A DNA stretch of 64,000 nt from Hyphomonas oceanitis SCH89 (GCF_000685295.1 NZ_ARYL01000021.1:1-64000); one strand, 5' to 3'; positions 8,168-16,463 are shown, counted from the stretch's first letter. The notes: generated by a model from the letters alone, not told the origin. Translations and numbers: made by a program.

Positions 8168-8616
8168 TTAGGAACCGCCACAGCTGGAAAAAGACTGAAC
8201 TGAGATGGCGCTTCGTGCTTCGTACTCTCGCTCAAGAGGATCAAGTGATGCTCTAAAGAAATAGTTAACCCAGAACGGTCAAAGCGTTCAGAAAACCGAT
8301 ACATTCTTGGTTGCGAGCTTACCGACTCGAATTGACAGTAACAATCCCAAAGTGCGTGAAACGGCACGCCAATAAGTTGATTTCGAAGGTCTCGAACACT
8401 TTGTCGCCAAGCCCCTAATTCAATATGAAACTTGTCCCTCAACTCCTTCAAAATCATGAGAACCAGAACGGTTCTCCACTCGAACAGGGCATTTTTACCG
8501 GTTCCACCTGGCAAGACGTCTGGTGGAAGTATGTCTCTTCTGTCCCTGGCCGTCCACTCTCGCAATTGGCTTCGCGATAGGCCAGTGATTCGGACGACGT
8601 CAGCAGACTGCAGCAT
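8164..8616 (-). CDS. MerR-like DNA-binding regulator of methyltransferase operon
   Basis: The 150-aa product begins MLQSADVVRITGLSRSQLRE, a MerR-type winged helix-turn-helix (residues 3-45), followed by LFEWRTVLVLMILKELRDK, which corresponds to the helix after the MerR wing. The C-terminal half lacks metal-binding cysteines or a recognisable ligand domain. It overlaps the methyltransferase start by 4 bp (ATGA) and is the first gene of the operon. The ATG at 8616 has no Shine-Dalgarno sequence and follows TATAAT by about 22 bases, so the leader is very short. Two palindromes directly upstream suggest autoregulation, like a controller protein of restriction-modification operons. Confidence 0.75.
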   Translation of the reverse strand: MLQSADVVRITGLSRSQLREWTARDRRDILPPDVLPGGTGKNALFEWRTVLVLMILKELRDKFHIELGAWRQSVRDLRNQLIGVPFHALWDCYCQFESVSSQPRMYRFSERFDRSGLTISLEHHLILLSESTKHEAPSQFSLFPAVAVPK

Positions 8617-8621
8617 GGAAA

Positions 8622-8677
8622 GACTCTTTAGAGTGGGTATTATACCCGCTCTAAAGAGTCATTTGCCTTAAGGCAAA
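8622..8677 (-). promoter_or_regulatory. Double-palindrome control region of methyltransferase operon
   Basis: GACTCTTTAGAG (8622-8633) and CTCTAAAGAGTC (8649-8660) are exact inverted arms, with an inner dyad GGGTAT-T-ATACCC (8635-8647); only the 8634/8648 pair mismatches in 39 bp. One base further is a second perfect palindrome, TTTGCCTTAAGGCAAA (8662-8677). On the minus strand a TATAAT (8644-8639) sits at the centre of the first palindrome, 22 bases before the regulator ATG. A protein bound here would cover the promoter, so repression or MerR-style switching by the adjacent regulator is likely. The binding factor is inferred. Confidence 0.7.
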
Positions 8678-8730
8678 CACCTTGTGCTTCTTTTGGCTAT
8701 TCTGGTGCTGCTTACAGGCACATTCCGGGC

Positions 8731-9894
8731 TTACCGGCAGTCAAGCCAAACGGAGATTGAGGTACCAATGCGATCAGCTGCAGATCCTAAGATATCGGCA
8801 TCTATGTGGGAATAAATCTCCGTCGTCTTCGGCCTCCTGTGACCAAGGAGCTTTCCCGCCATGTTCAAGGATTCGCCGATCATGATCGCGTGGCTGGCAT
8901 ACGTGTGGCGAAGATCATGCAGGCGAATTTCGTCGGGTAGCCCGACCTGCGCTCGGATCGCGCGCCACGCCGTGTCAATTGAGGCGATCGGCCTTGTTGA
9001 GCCTGCCGGGTGGGGAAATACGAAGGCGGACCTTGCACCGTGCCTGCACCGGTCCAGTATTTCAATTGCAGGACGGGACAGAATGACATTGCGCTTGCCG
9101 GTTTTGGTGTCGCGGAGGCTCAGCTTGTCGGAACCTACTTCGGCCCAAGTCAGCCGCGCGATTTCGCCCGACCGGCAGCCAGTGAGCAAGATGAGCCGGA
9201 TCGCATCGGCAACATGGAGCCACCGGATTGGCGGCGCTTCCAGCCAAGTCCCGAGTTGCGCCAACTGTCCTGCATTGAGAAGCCGCCCCCTCGCACGCCG
9301 AGTGTTGCGCCGGATCGGTTTCGAAGGATCATGCACGTCAGGTGGCAGGATGCCCGATTCGCGCGCAAACTTCAGCATGCTCCGCAGATGCGAGAGAGCC
9401 TGATTGGCACCGCCGGGACTTGTTGTGCTGTACGTGTGGAACCATTCGGCGATGTCTGAGGTTGTGAGGCGATTGATTGCGTGTTCTCCCAGTGCGGGCA
9501 GGATCGAGCTGTTGAGATAGATTTTGACAGACTTGAGCGTGGTCGGCTTCCAGATTTCCCGTCTAGCTTTCAGGAACCTTTGTGCGAGCACATTCAGTTT
9601 GATGGCCGGTTTGTCGTCAGCAGCGAGTAACGCGATATCCGGAGGCGCGTGCGCTGCGAGCAATTGGTGAGCTCGCGCCCGCGCCTCCTCTGCACTCATC
9701 GTTTGGGTGTTGCCGAGCGTGACTCGCTTCGCCGCGCCATCGACCTTAAGGCGCAGGACCCAGGACTTCGTGCCAGTCGATTGGACCCTCAGCCCAAACC
9801 CGCTCAGCCGGTTGTCCGGGAGCGCATATTCCTTGGCGTTGGGCCGGGCGGCACGGGCCGAGAGGTCGCTCAGGTAAATCGGTTCCTTTCGCAT
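8731..9894 (-). CDS. Tyrosine recombinase, second of a tandem pair
   Basis: A full-length 387-aa integrase. The N-terminal DUF4102-like DNA-binding domain (about 5-85) includes LPDNRLSGFGLRVQSTG. The core-binding domain spans about 98-200, and the catalytic residues are R241 (TGCRSGEIARL), K264 (DTKTGK), H326 and R329 (HDLRHTYAS), H352 (GHRRPKTT) and nucleophile Y361 (EIYSH). All are intact. Its ATG overlaps the stop of the upstream integrase as ATGA, so the two are translationally coupled. The pair probably directs integration of the element into tRNA-Arg(CCT); whether one acts alone or both are needed cannot be told. Confidence 0.92.
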   Translation of the reverse strand: MRKEPIYLSDLSARAARPNAKEYALPDNRLSGFGLRVQSTGTKSWVLRLKVDGAAKRVTLGNTQTMSAEEARARAHQLLAAHAPPDIALLAADDKPAIKLNVLAQRFLKARREIWKPTTLKSVKIYLNSSILPALGEHAINRLTTSDIAEWFHTYSTTSPGGANQALSHLRSMLKFARESGILPPDVHDPSKPIRRNTRRARGRLLNAGQLAQLGTWLEAPPIRWLHVADAIRLILLTGCRSGEIARLTWAEVGSDKLSLRDTKTGKRNVILSRPAIEILDRCRHGARSAFVFPHPAGSTRPIASIDTAWRAIRAQVGLPDEIRLHDLRHTYASHAIMIGESLNMAGKLLGHRRPKTTEIYSHIDADILGSAADRIGTSISVWLDCR

Positions 9895-11198
9895 CAGCTT
9901 GCCTCCACCTTTGACAGCGCTTCGCGGCGCGCGCGGTTATACGCCCCGACCTTCTGGCGAAGGGTCGAAAGGCTGACACCTTGCTGCGCAGCGAAGTCAC
10001 GAACGGACATGCTCTGTGCGAAAAATGCCGCCACCATTGGGGGTGGTTCCGGCATTACGCGAGGGACGCGCTGCGAAAGGGTCCGCTCCAGATGTTCGGC
10101 CACGCGTTCGGCGGCCTGCCTGACAGGGGCTTCGGAGAACTGGGCATAGCCTGCGGTCGTTTGAAGTTCCGAATGTCCGAGCAGACCCGAGACGGTGCGC
10201 AACGCTTCGCCCGACGAGATCGCCACCGACGCGAAGCCGTGGCGCAGGTCGTGCAGGCGGAGCACCGGAAGTCCGATCTCGATGCGAACCTTGGCCCAAA
10301 CCTTGGCGATCCGTGCAGGAGAAACCGGCTTGTCCTTGATTGAAAACACGAAAGCACAAGTCAGAGGCTGTTCAGCGACGAGAGAGAGCGCTGCTCTGCC
10401 CAGCCAGATTGCGCGCGGCCCCGTCTTGCTGTCGGGCAGGGCTGCGCGGTTTGCATCCAACATGTCCCATCGCAGGAGACGCGCTTCGGATTTTCGGCAT
10501 CCCGTCAGGGCCAGGAACCGGATCAGAGCGGCGATGGCTGGCTCTGTGTCCTCAATCCGTCTCAGGGCCTTGCCAAGCCGTCCATAATCCTGCTCGCTCA
10601 GCCGATGGACTTCAAACCGGTTCTTTCGTCGCCGAAGCCCTTGGCATGGATTTGAGCCGGGTGGACGGAGACCGAGAATCTCGGCGTGCCGCATCATGCC
10701 CGAAAGGACCGCCAGCGCGCGGTTTCGTGTCCCCTGCGATCCTCGTGCGCGCGCAAACCACGATGCGACCTCCTGAGCTGTTATCGAGGCGATATCGCGG
10801 ACGCCGAACTGAGGAAGTATGGCGCATGCGAGGAGACTCCGGTGGGCCTTCAGGGTGGCAGGCTTCCAACTTGGCGTCCCATGGTCAAGGAAACGGACTG
10901 CAAACTCTGAAACAGTGGCTTTGGGGGTTTCAGGAACAAGCGGCAGAGGCTTCGTTTCACCGGTCAATTCAGCGATCAGCGCGCGGGCCGTATCTCTGGC
11001 TTGCTCCAAGGTTAGTGAAGTTTCTGATCCCAGAGCGCGGCGCACGTTTCGTCCGTCGGTCCATATCTGAACATACCAAGCAGGCCTTCGGTCTTGGCGG
11101 TGGCGAAGGGCAAGGCCCGGAACTTCACTGTCCCATTCAAAACGGTCGGCTGAACTGGTTTTCGGATTTCTCGCGGCTGGTTTGAGTTTGGTAGGCAT
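9894..11198 (-). CDS. Tyrosine recombinase, first of a tandem pair
   Basis: This 434-aa integrase keeps R235 (TGCRKSEARLL), K258 (DSKTG), H316 and R319 (HDLRHGFAS), H342 (GHSELQTT) and nucleophile Y351 (AGYAQF). Its N terminus is a DUF4102-like domain (FEWDSEVPGLALRHRQ). Unlike its neighbour it has a C-terminal extension of about 60 residues ending with a helix-turn-helix-like stretch (VRDFAAQQGVSLSTLRQKVG) that may bind DNA separately. It is the promoter-proximal gene of the pair and overlaps the next by 4 bp. A long upstream gap with inverted repeats may control both. The active-site set is complete. Confidence 0.92.
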   Translation of the reverse strand: MPTKLKPAARNPKTSSADRFEWDSEVPGLALRHRQDRRPAWYVQIWTDGRNVRRALGSETSLTLEQARDTARALIAELTGETKPLPLVPETPKATVSEFAVRFLDHGTPSWKPATLKAHRSLLACAILPQFGVRDIASITAQEVASWFARARGSQGTRNRALAVLSGMMRHAEILGLRPPGSNPCQGLRRRKNRFEVHRLSEQDYGRLGKALRRIEDTEPAIAALIRFLALTGCRKSEARLLRWDMLDANRAALPDSKTGPRAIWLGRAALSLVAEQPLTCAFVFSIKDKPVSPARIAKVWAKVRIEIGLPVLRLHDLRHGFASVAISSGEALRTVSGLLGHSELQTTAGYAQFSEAPVRQAAERVAEHLERTLSQRVPRVMPEPPPMVAAFFAQSMSVRDFAAQQGVSLSTLRQKVGAYNRARREALSKVEAS

Positions 11199-11640
11199 AG
11201 GGTCTCTCCCGATGCTTCCCCATCAGGACAAAATGTTTGCACATCCTGGGGAAGCTTCAGGACACACGGGGAAGAGAAAATCCGAAAGCCCGCATGCCTG
11301 TTCGATGCCGTCCCTGAAGCTTGTCAGGGTGGATTGGCTTCTATCTTGTCCCGAGGCTAAACCCCTGAATAGACATATAAAAACCAATCCGCATCAAACG
11401 CTCGACCTGTTCCAACTTGCCCCGATGCCTCCGCTGCTGCGAAGAACAAAGGGGGATGTTTCGTTTCACACCCCATGCACCTTCGATGCTGACAGATCGC
11501 GAGCGATCCTGTCTGGAACACCCACAGTCAAAGGGAATTTGGAAGAATAAACCCGTACACGGTCGCTGCGCACGACGAATACATCGCCGCACGAACTGAG
11601 CTGTGTCCTGCTGTGGTGATCGCGATTTTTTTGTATACGC
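11199..11640. other. Intergenic region with GGGGAAG repeats upstream of integrases
   Basis: The 440-bp gap holds no credible gene. GCTTCCCCA (11214-11222) and TGGGGAAGC (11247-11255) are exact 9-bp inverted arms with a third direct GGGGAAG at 11268-11274, all just upstream of the integrase ATG. They are candidates for a regulator or integrase binding. The rest is unremarkable, and short frames overlapping both strands have no ribosome sites. Confidence 0.4.
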
Positions 11641-12705
11641 TCAGTGCGCCGCCGACCCATCGTTTTCGTGCACGATCGAAAGTACAAATTCGCGCAGATG
11701 ATCGGACAAGTTCGCGGACGCGGAGATGAGATGCTGACGCCAGCTTGCTCCGCGATCAGCTGCTTCGCTTAGCGCGGCGGCGAGCTCGTCCTCGCGGCGC
11801 TGCATGATCAATGCTTCCATAAGGAGACTCGCCTGGACGATGTCCTTGTCTGACTTGATTGCACTCGGGCCGGCCGCGCGGCGCAAGACGCTGACGATCA
11901 GTTTGTGTGCCGCATATCGCTCCGGTGAGGGCACATTGACCAATGCTCCGAACCGCGTGAGCACAGCGGCCTCGACCGTGTCCTTCAGGAGGAAGTCCAG
12001 GTAGCGTAACGGGACAGCGTCTGATTTGAGACTCGGCAGTCGGACGGGATCGTCACGGTCCGCTCCGCGATTGGTCGTGACAACATCGACCCGGTAGCCG
12101 CCGGGCCGGGCATAGGTCGCTGCGATATTTGGATTGGTGATTCCCGGGACAGGTCGAAAGCCCGGATCAACCGATTGCAGGATGTCGAGAAGCGAGGTGT
12201 CCAATGCGTCATCAAGACTGACCGAGACGCCATAGTCCTGCGCAAGATCGAGATCGCCCGTGCGGATCGCCGCCCCCGGCAGGCGCACGCCGAGCAGGCC
12301 CGAATAGGTCTGGAATGCTATCGTGCCCACAATCACGCCGCGTAGACGGAAAGTGCCCGCCTCTTCCAGCGCTTCAATGATCGATCCGGTGAGTGAATCC
12401 GGTTCCGGTAGTCCGGCCCCTGTGAGAGAGCGTCGAATCGCCCTTCGCGCATCGGCGTCCACTTTCGCCCGCTGGGCCGTTTCAATGAGGCTGCGGCGTT
12501 CGGGCGTATCGGCACCGATGTAACGCTCCGGCGGACGCCCGGTCGGGCCCGTTGGCTCTTGAACATACCAGTAATCGCGCCCGGAAATTTTGCGCTTCCG
12601 GAATGTTGAACCTGTCGGGAACTCTGAAATGGCTGCGATGCGCAGCTGGTCCAGCAGTTCGGCATAGCTGGTCTGGATCACGAGAGGGAGTTGAGAAAAG
12701 GACAT
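11641..12705 (-). CDS. GSU2403-family nucleotidyltransferase-fold protein
   Basis: The 354-aa protein fits the GSU2403 family of nucleotidyltransferase-fold proteins. The region from about residue 122 reads LRGVIVGTIAFQTYSGLLG and then RTGDLDLAQD, with candidate metal ligands D151 and D153. This resembles the active site of AbiEii and MNT-type toxins. Its partner, if any, is not obvious: there is no small antitoxin gene beside it, but a perfect inverted repeat covers the start, implying tight control. The N terminus (FRKRKISGRDYWYVQEP) contains a conserved-looking aromatic patch. It may be a toxin or defence gene; the function of this family is not established. Confidence 0.72.
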   Translation of the reverse strand: MSFSQLPLVIQTSYAELLDQLRIAAISEFPTGSTFRKRKISGRDYWYVQEPTGPTGRPPERYIGADTPERRSLIETAQRAKVDADARRAIRRSLTGAGLPEPDSLTGSIIEALEEAGTFRLRGVIVGTIAFQTYSGLLGVRLPGAAIRTGDLDLAQDYGVSVSLDDALDTSLLDILQSVDPGFRPVPGITNPNIAATYARPGGYRVDVVTTNRGADRDDPVRLPSLKSDAVPLRYLDFLLKDTVEAAVLTRFGALVNVPSPERYAAHKLIVSVLRRAAGPSAIKSDKDIVQASLLMEALIMQRREDELAAALSEAADRGASWRQHLISASANLSDHLREFVLSIVHENDGSAAH

Positions 12706-12735
12706 TTACCGGCAAGTTACGATATTGCCGGTAAA
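12705..12735 (-). promoter_or_regulatory. Perfect 11-bp inverted-repeat operator at GSU2403-type gene start
   Basis: TTTACCGGCAA (12705-12715) and TTGCCGGTAAA (12725-12735) are exact inverted arms with a 9-bp spacer; the near arm touches the ATG itself. The 20-bp centre-to-centre spacing puts both half-sites on one DNA face, typical for a dimeric repressor. No Shine-Dalgarno sequence precedes the ATG, so the mRNA may be leaderless or the arm may also act in the RNA. No regulator gene is adjacent. Confidence 0.65.
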
Positions 12736-12793
12736 AGGCAAATGATTCTCTTCGAGACCCGTCGCACTTTATCCAGTTGATCGGCTACGCGTA

Positions 12794-13891
12794 TCAGCTT
12801 TCCCGGTCGAATTCCCGGTCGCCGTGTTTACGACGCAAATTTACCTGCACGCCTTGCATACTGGATGAGGCTCGCGAGGCCAACGCGATGGCGCGGATCA
12901 ACTGCTGGGCTGAGGGCAAGATACGGGCTGGCGATCTTGTGGGAGCCTGGTGAGTTCGCGTCGGTACGTGCTGGGTCTGGGCGCCGGTATGAGCCTGCTG
13001 CTGGCGCGCCCTAGCGAGATCGAAGCCGAGCGTTCTGGCCTCTGCCTGCCATGCCTGGAACAGTGCGGCACGCTCTCTTGGCCGCTTGGCCTGGCGTGTG
13101 CGCAGCGCTGCGAGTTCCATGCCCTTCGGCGTATGGTAGCCGTATCTGTCGGCCGCCTGTTCGATAGCCTGCCTGCGTTTGGAGAAGGCGCGCTCGACGT
13201 CGCGGGGGATCACCTTCAGGCGAAAGCTTGTACCGAAGCGTTCGACGGAATGGCCCTCGCGTTCGAGCGTGTTGGCGAGGTGCTGGCGATAGACTGCGCC
13301 GGCTTCCTTCTGGGCCTTGTAGAGGTCGCGGCTGACGAGACTGCCCCAGGTGCCGTCGCGGCGCGGGGCGGTGTTGAAAATGAACGCGTGCGTGTGCAGC
13401 TGAGGATCAAGATCGCGGCTGGTGTGATGATGAAACCGGGCGATGGTCAGTCCGGCGACCGGTTCGCGGATAGCGCCGCCCTTGCCGCGCCGGGTGAACG
13501 CGTGATGGTCTTCGAGATGGGTGGTCGCAGCGTGAACGGCCTGGCGGTGCGCGGTTTCGATTGTCTTGCGGTCGTCTGGTGGCGAAAGCGCCCACATGAC
13601 CGAGACCGATTTCGGGGCCGAGAAGGTCATGTCCCAGCCAGGTGCGTGCGACTTGCCGATTTGGGTGAGGCGCTCGCCGGTCTTCGGGTCGATGCCGTTG
13701 AGGGCTGCCTCGAAGTCGGCCTTCGAGACCGGTCCTTCCAGGGCGAGGCGTTCTGCGCCACGTCCGTCCCATTCGCCGTCTGCTTCCGCTTCGGCCTCAC
13801 CCTTGCCGGTATAGTATTCGTCATGGGCCATGTGCTTGAAATAGCTGACAGCGGCGCCAACCGATTTGCGGGCGGAGATGGAGGCGACCAT
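12794..13891 (-). CDS. MobF-family relaxase (TrwC/TraI type), relaxase domain only
   Basis: The 365-aa protein nicks one strand at oriT to start DNA transfer. Candidate catalytic tyrosines are Y17 and the pair Y26-Y27 (DEYYTGKG). The family motif FSAPKSVSVMW lies at about 90-100, and the histidine metal site includes HHH at 154-156 and the HTH at 166-168 (DPQLHTHAF). MobF relaxases usually carry a C-terminal helicase giving about 900 residues or more; here the protein stops after a short Gln/Arg-rich tail, so no helicase is present. The start overlaps the coupling-protein stop as ATGA. A dedicated host or helper helicase would be needed. Confidence 0.9.
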   Translation of the reverse strand: MVASISARKSVGAAVSYFKHMAHDEYYTGKGEAEAEADGEWDGRGAERLALEGPVSKADFEAALNGIDPKTGERLTQIGKSHAPGWDMTFSAPKSVSVMWALSPPDDRKTIETAHRQAVHAATTHLEDHHAFTRRGKGGAIREPVAGLTIARFHHHTSRDLDPQLHTHAFIFNTAPRRDGTWGSLVSRDLYKAQKEAGAVYRQHLANTLEREGHSVERFGTSFRLKVIPRDVERAFSKRRQAIEQAADRYGYHTPKGMELAALRTRQAKRPRERAALFQAWQAEARTLGFDLARARQQQAHTGAQTQHVPTRTHQAPTRSPARILPSAQQLIRAIALASRASSSMQGVQVNLRRKHGDREFDRES

Positions 13892-15711
13892 CAGTCCACG
13901 CTTCCGGGCTTTGGCTTGCGAATGCGTGCAATGTCGTCGGCTGAAAGCAGGCCTGCCTTTTGCGGCCGCTGGCTCGGTGAGGCAGGGCGTACAGGCGACG
14001 GTTCGGGGGCTGCCGTTTTCTGCTCTGGCCGGGTCCAGGCAGCCGGGACATTCGCGGGACGCTGAGGCGGAAGGATCGTGATCGGCAGGTCGATTTCGTG
14101 AACGTTTTCTCCGAAGCCCAGCACGAGCATTCGGACCTTGCGCCCTTTTCGTCCAAGGCGCGACGAAAGCTCGCTCGGCGTCATCACCGCACGCAGCGAG
14201 CGTTCGGTCGATATGCTGACCGAACTGTTTCCGCCGGAATGGCTTTTGCTACGTGATTCTCTTTCGATCTCCTGCATGCCGATGGCCCGGCTGATATCCT
14301 CGGCCCCTTCACCGGGGTTCATGCGACCGATAATATGGGTGCCGATCATCGACAGCCAGGCATTGGTCCGGTCGCGGCCATACCTGATGCGGATCTGGGA
14401 TGTGTCCTGAGCAGCCAGCACCACGCACACGCCCTTTGATCGTCCAAGGTCCAGCAGGGAAGCCAGGTCATCCATCGCTTCAAGTTGCGGAAATTCGTCA
14501 AGAAAGAGCCAGATGCGGCGCTGGCTGCTTTCGCTGAACGCCGGACTGCAGACATGCGATGACAACAGACTGACCAGACCTCCGATCCAGGCATTGGTCA
14601 GCTGGGGGTAGCGCCCGTCGCGTTGCAGGATGACAGGTTGGGTGGCGTGGGGGTCTGTCAGCCAGCTCGCAGCGCTGAACTTTTCCTGATCCTCTGCGCT
14701 CCAGGCTTCTGCCATTGCTTCCAGCACATGAATATGTGCCTTGAACGTGGTTAGGATGGACATGGCCGTCTTGCTGGCCGGATCGCCGATCATCTGCGCG
14801 GCGGCCGGATGATGGACGAGCGCCATGTCTTTCAATTCGTCGGCACCCAGCAGAGCGCGGGCATGGAGATCGCCCCATGACCAGGTGGCGGGCATTTCAT
14901 GCTGGAGGCTGACGATACAGGCAACGAGCAGCTCGCGGGCGGCCTCTGCCCACATCGGGTCGCTGCTTTTCGGGATGAACCGGGCAGCCAGCTCCCGCGC
15001 GTCCTGCTTGGTGACACAGTCGGCTGAGATATCCCAGACCGCTGATCGCTTGTCCTGCGGTGCAATCAGCGTGATCTCGCCCGGCAAGCGTTCGGTCATG
15101 TCCCCCTTGGTGTCGAGGATGAGCATCTTGTCGCCCCAGCGCATGGCTTCCAGGATCATGTGCTGGATGGTCTGGGTTTTGCCGGAGCCCACCGACCCGG
15201 ATATCAGGCAGTGACGCGATTCCCGGTCTCGGCTCATGGGGAGGCCGGGCGGGAAGTCGATCCCCTCACCGGTCTGCCGGATCTCCTTTCGGCTTGTCTT
15301 TCTTATCGCGGCGTATGCTTTTCTTCCGGTCAGGCGCACGGGACCGCGTACGACTTTGGGGGCAGACTTTTCCGCCATGGCAAGATGCGCAAAGCCGAGC
15401 AGACTGAGGGCTGACAGGGCGCCGAGGCCTGCAACGCCATTGTGACGAAGATTGAACGCTTCGTACGTGCCGTAGTGCTGCATGACAGCCCGGCAGCGCG
15501 GCCAGTGGTATGATCCGGCGGGATCATGGATAATGGATGTGATCCGTGCCTTGCCACAGAGATCCATGAAGGCCGCATCATGACGCGCGAACAGGCCGTC
15601 TTCGGCGATTGCGCCCGGACGCATCCAATCGAAGCCGACCTTGTAGGCGCCATAGGCGGCAAGCGCGGAGACGAAGCCGATGACGAGAAAGGTATTCTTT
15701 AGAGAGCCCAT
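13891..15711 (-). CDS. Type IV coupling protein (VirD4/TraD/TrwB-like ATPase)
   Basis: A 606-aa inner-membrane DNA-pumping ATPase that links the relaxase-DNA complex to a conjugation channel. There are two N-terminal membrane helices (about 7-23 and 93-112), then Walker A GSVGSGKT (172-179) and Walker B WLFLDEFPQ (401-409) followed by LEAMDDLASLLDLGRSKG, the standard T4CP signature. The C terminus is proline-rich (QRPANVPAAW and beyond). It lies between the accessory protein and the relaxase in one leftward operon, with its stop overlapping the relaxase start. No channel genes are nearby, so the element is mobilisable rather than self-transmissible. Confidence 0.9.
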   Translation of the reverse strand: MGSLKNTFLVIGFVSALAAYGAYKVGFDWMRPGAIAEDGLFARHDAAFMDLCGKARITSIIHDPAGSYHWPRCRAVMQHYGTYEAFNLRHNGVAGLGALSALSLLGFAHLAMAEKSAPKVVRGPVRLTGRKAYAAIRKTSRKEIRQTGEGIDFPPGLPMSRDRESRHCLISGSVGSGKTQTIQHMILEAMRWGDKMLILDTKGDMTERLPGEITLIAPQDKRSAVWDISADCVTKQDARELAARFIPKSSDPMWAEAARELLVACIVSLQHEMPATWSWGDLHARALLGADELKDMALVHHPAAAQMIGDPASKTAMSILTTFKAHIHVLEAMAEAWSAEDQEKFSAASWLTDPHATQPVILQRDGRYPQLTNAWIGGLVSLLSSHVCSPAFSESSQRRIWLFLDEFPQLEAMDDLASLLDLGRSKGVCVVLAAQDTSQIRIRYGRDRTNAWLSMIGTHIIGRMNPGEGAEDISRAIGMQEIERESRSKSHSGGNSSVSISTERSLRAVMTPSELSSRLGRKGRKVRMLVLGFGENVHEIDLPITILPPQRPANVPAAWTRPEQKTAAPEPSPVRPASPSQRPQKAGLLSADDIARIRKPKPGSVD

Positions 15712-16032
15712 CTATGCTTCCTGACGTGTCGGCTGACCGCTGAGGGCATGGAGCAATTCGTCGAACATTGACTCCACGCGTCCGAGTGATCCGCCGTTCT
15801 GGGTGGCTGCATTGGCAACAGCCTGCAGGTCCTGGGACAGGACCGCGAGACGTCGTTCGATCTTGAGGAGCCGCTCAGCTTGCGTGAACGGATCGCCATG
15901 GGTCAGGCCGGACCGGATCAATTCGCGCGCAACACCTGTCGGCGTGCCGGAGATGCGCCGGGCGCGTGCCGTCAACTGATCAATGTCGGACGCGGCAAGG
16001 CGGATGGACAGAGGCCGCGTCGGTTCAGACAT
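15712..16032 (-). CDS. Mobilisation accessory protein, MobC-like
   Basis: The 106-aa product starts MSEPTRPLSIRLAASDIDQL, resembling a ribbon-helix-helix strand and helix, then ARRISGTPTGVARELIRSGL, and ends in a helical segment (AERLLKIERRLAVLSQDLQAV). Such proteins bind oriT and help the relaxase melt DNA. The gene stop abuts the coupling-protein ATG without a gap, and the start overlaps the upstream gene by 8 bp. The assignment rests on fold pattern and position, not on a diagnostic motif. Confidence 0.6.
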   Translation of the reverse strand: MSEPTRPLSIRLAASDIDQLTARARRISGTPTGVARELIRSGLTHGDPFTQAERLLKIERRLAVLSQDLQAVANAATQNGGSLGRVESMFDELLHALSGQPTRQEA

Positions 16033-16291
16033 GGCGCTTGGGCGAGGTGTCGGCGTCGGACTTTTCGCATTCGGCCAGCCATTTGAGAACAGTCCGGCGC
16101 CGGTAGCGCACAGCTGAACCGAGCTTCATGAACGGTGGTCCACCGCCACGGCAGCGCCACGTGGCCAGGGTGCAGGCTGGAACGCCCGTCAGTCTGGAAA
16201 CGGAAGGGGTGTCGATGGCTTCATCTAGCCAACCGGGATTGTCCTGAAGGATATCCTCGATTTCCGGAAGATTGTGATCGGGTCTGGACAT
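16025..16291 (-). CDS. AlpA/excisionase-type helix-turn-helix protein
   Basis: This 88-aa protein has a MerR/HTH_17-type fold: TPSVSRLTGVPACTLATWRC followed by RGGGPPFMKLGSAVRYRRRTVLKWL, where GPPF-K-G-AVRYR is the wing pattern of AlpA and Xis-type DNA-binding proteins. It may act as a recombination directionality factor for the integrases or as an operon regulator. It is the first gene of the mobilisation operon and overlaps the next gene. Acidic N-terminal residues and a charged tail (CEKSDADTSPKRH) flank the domain. Confidence 0.72.
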   Translation of the reverse strand: MSRPDHNLPEIEDILQDNPGWLDEAIDTPSVSRLTGVPACTLATWRCRGGGPPFMKLGSAVRYRRRTVLKWLAECEKSDADTSPKRHV

Positions 16292-16463
16292 GGGATTCTG
16301 CTCCTCTCGTGATGAGTGAGCTCAAGCCCAGCACGCGGCGCGCAGGCGAAAAAGAGGAATGATTTCGTCTTATTGCATCCTCATTTGTGCTTGCGCATCC
16401 ATGCGGCCGGATCTGCCGCAAGGGACAGCCATGAAACGCAATCCTTTCATTGTTGGCACAAAC

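Noticed and set aside
12950-14065. 371-aa frame on the plus strand across the relaxase and coupling-protein genes
   Set aside because: It is an antisense shadow of high-G+C genes with clear catalytic motifs on the minus strand, has no ribosome site, and resembles no family.
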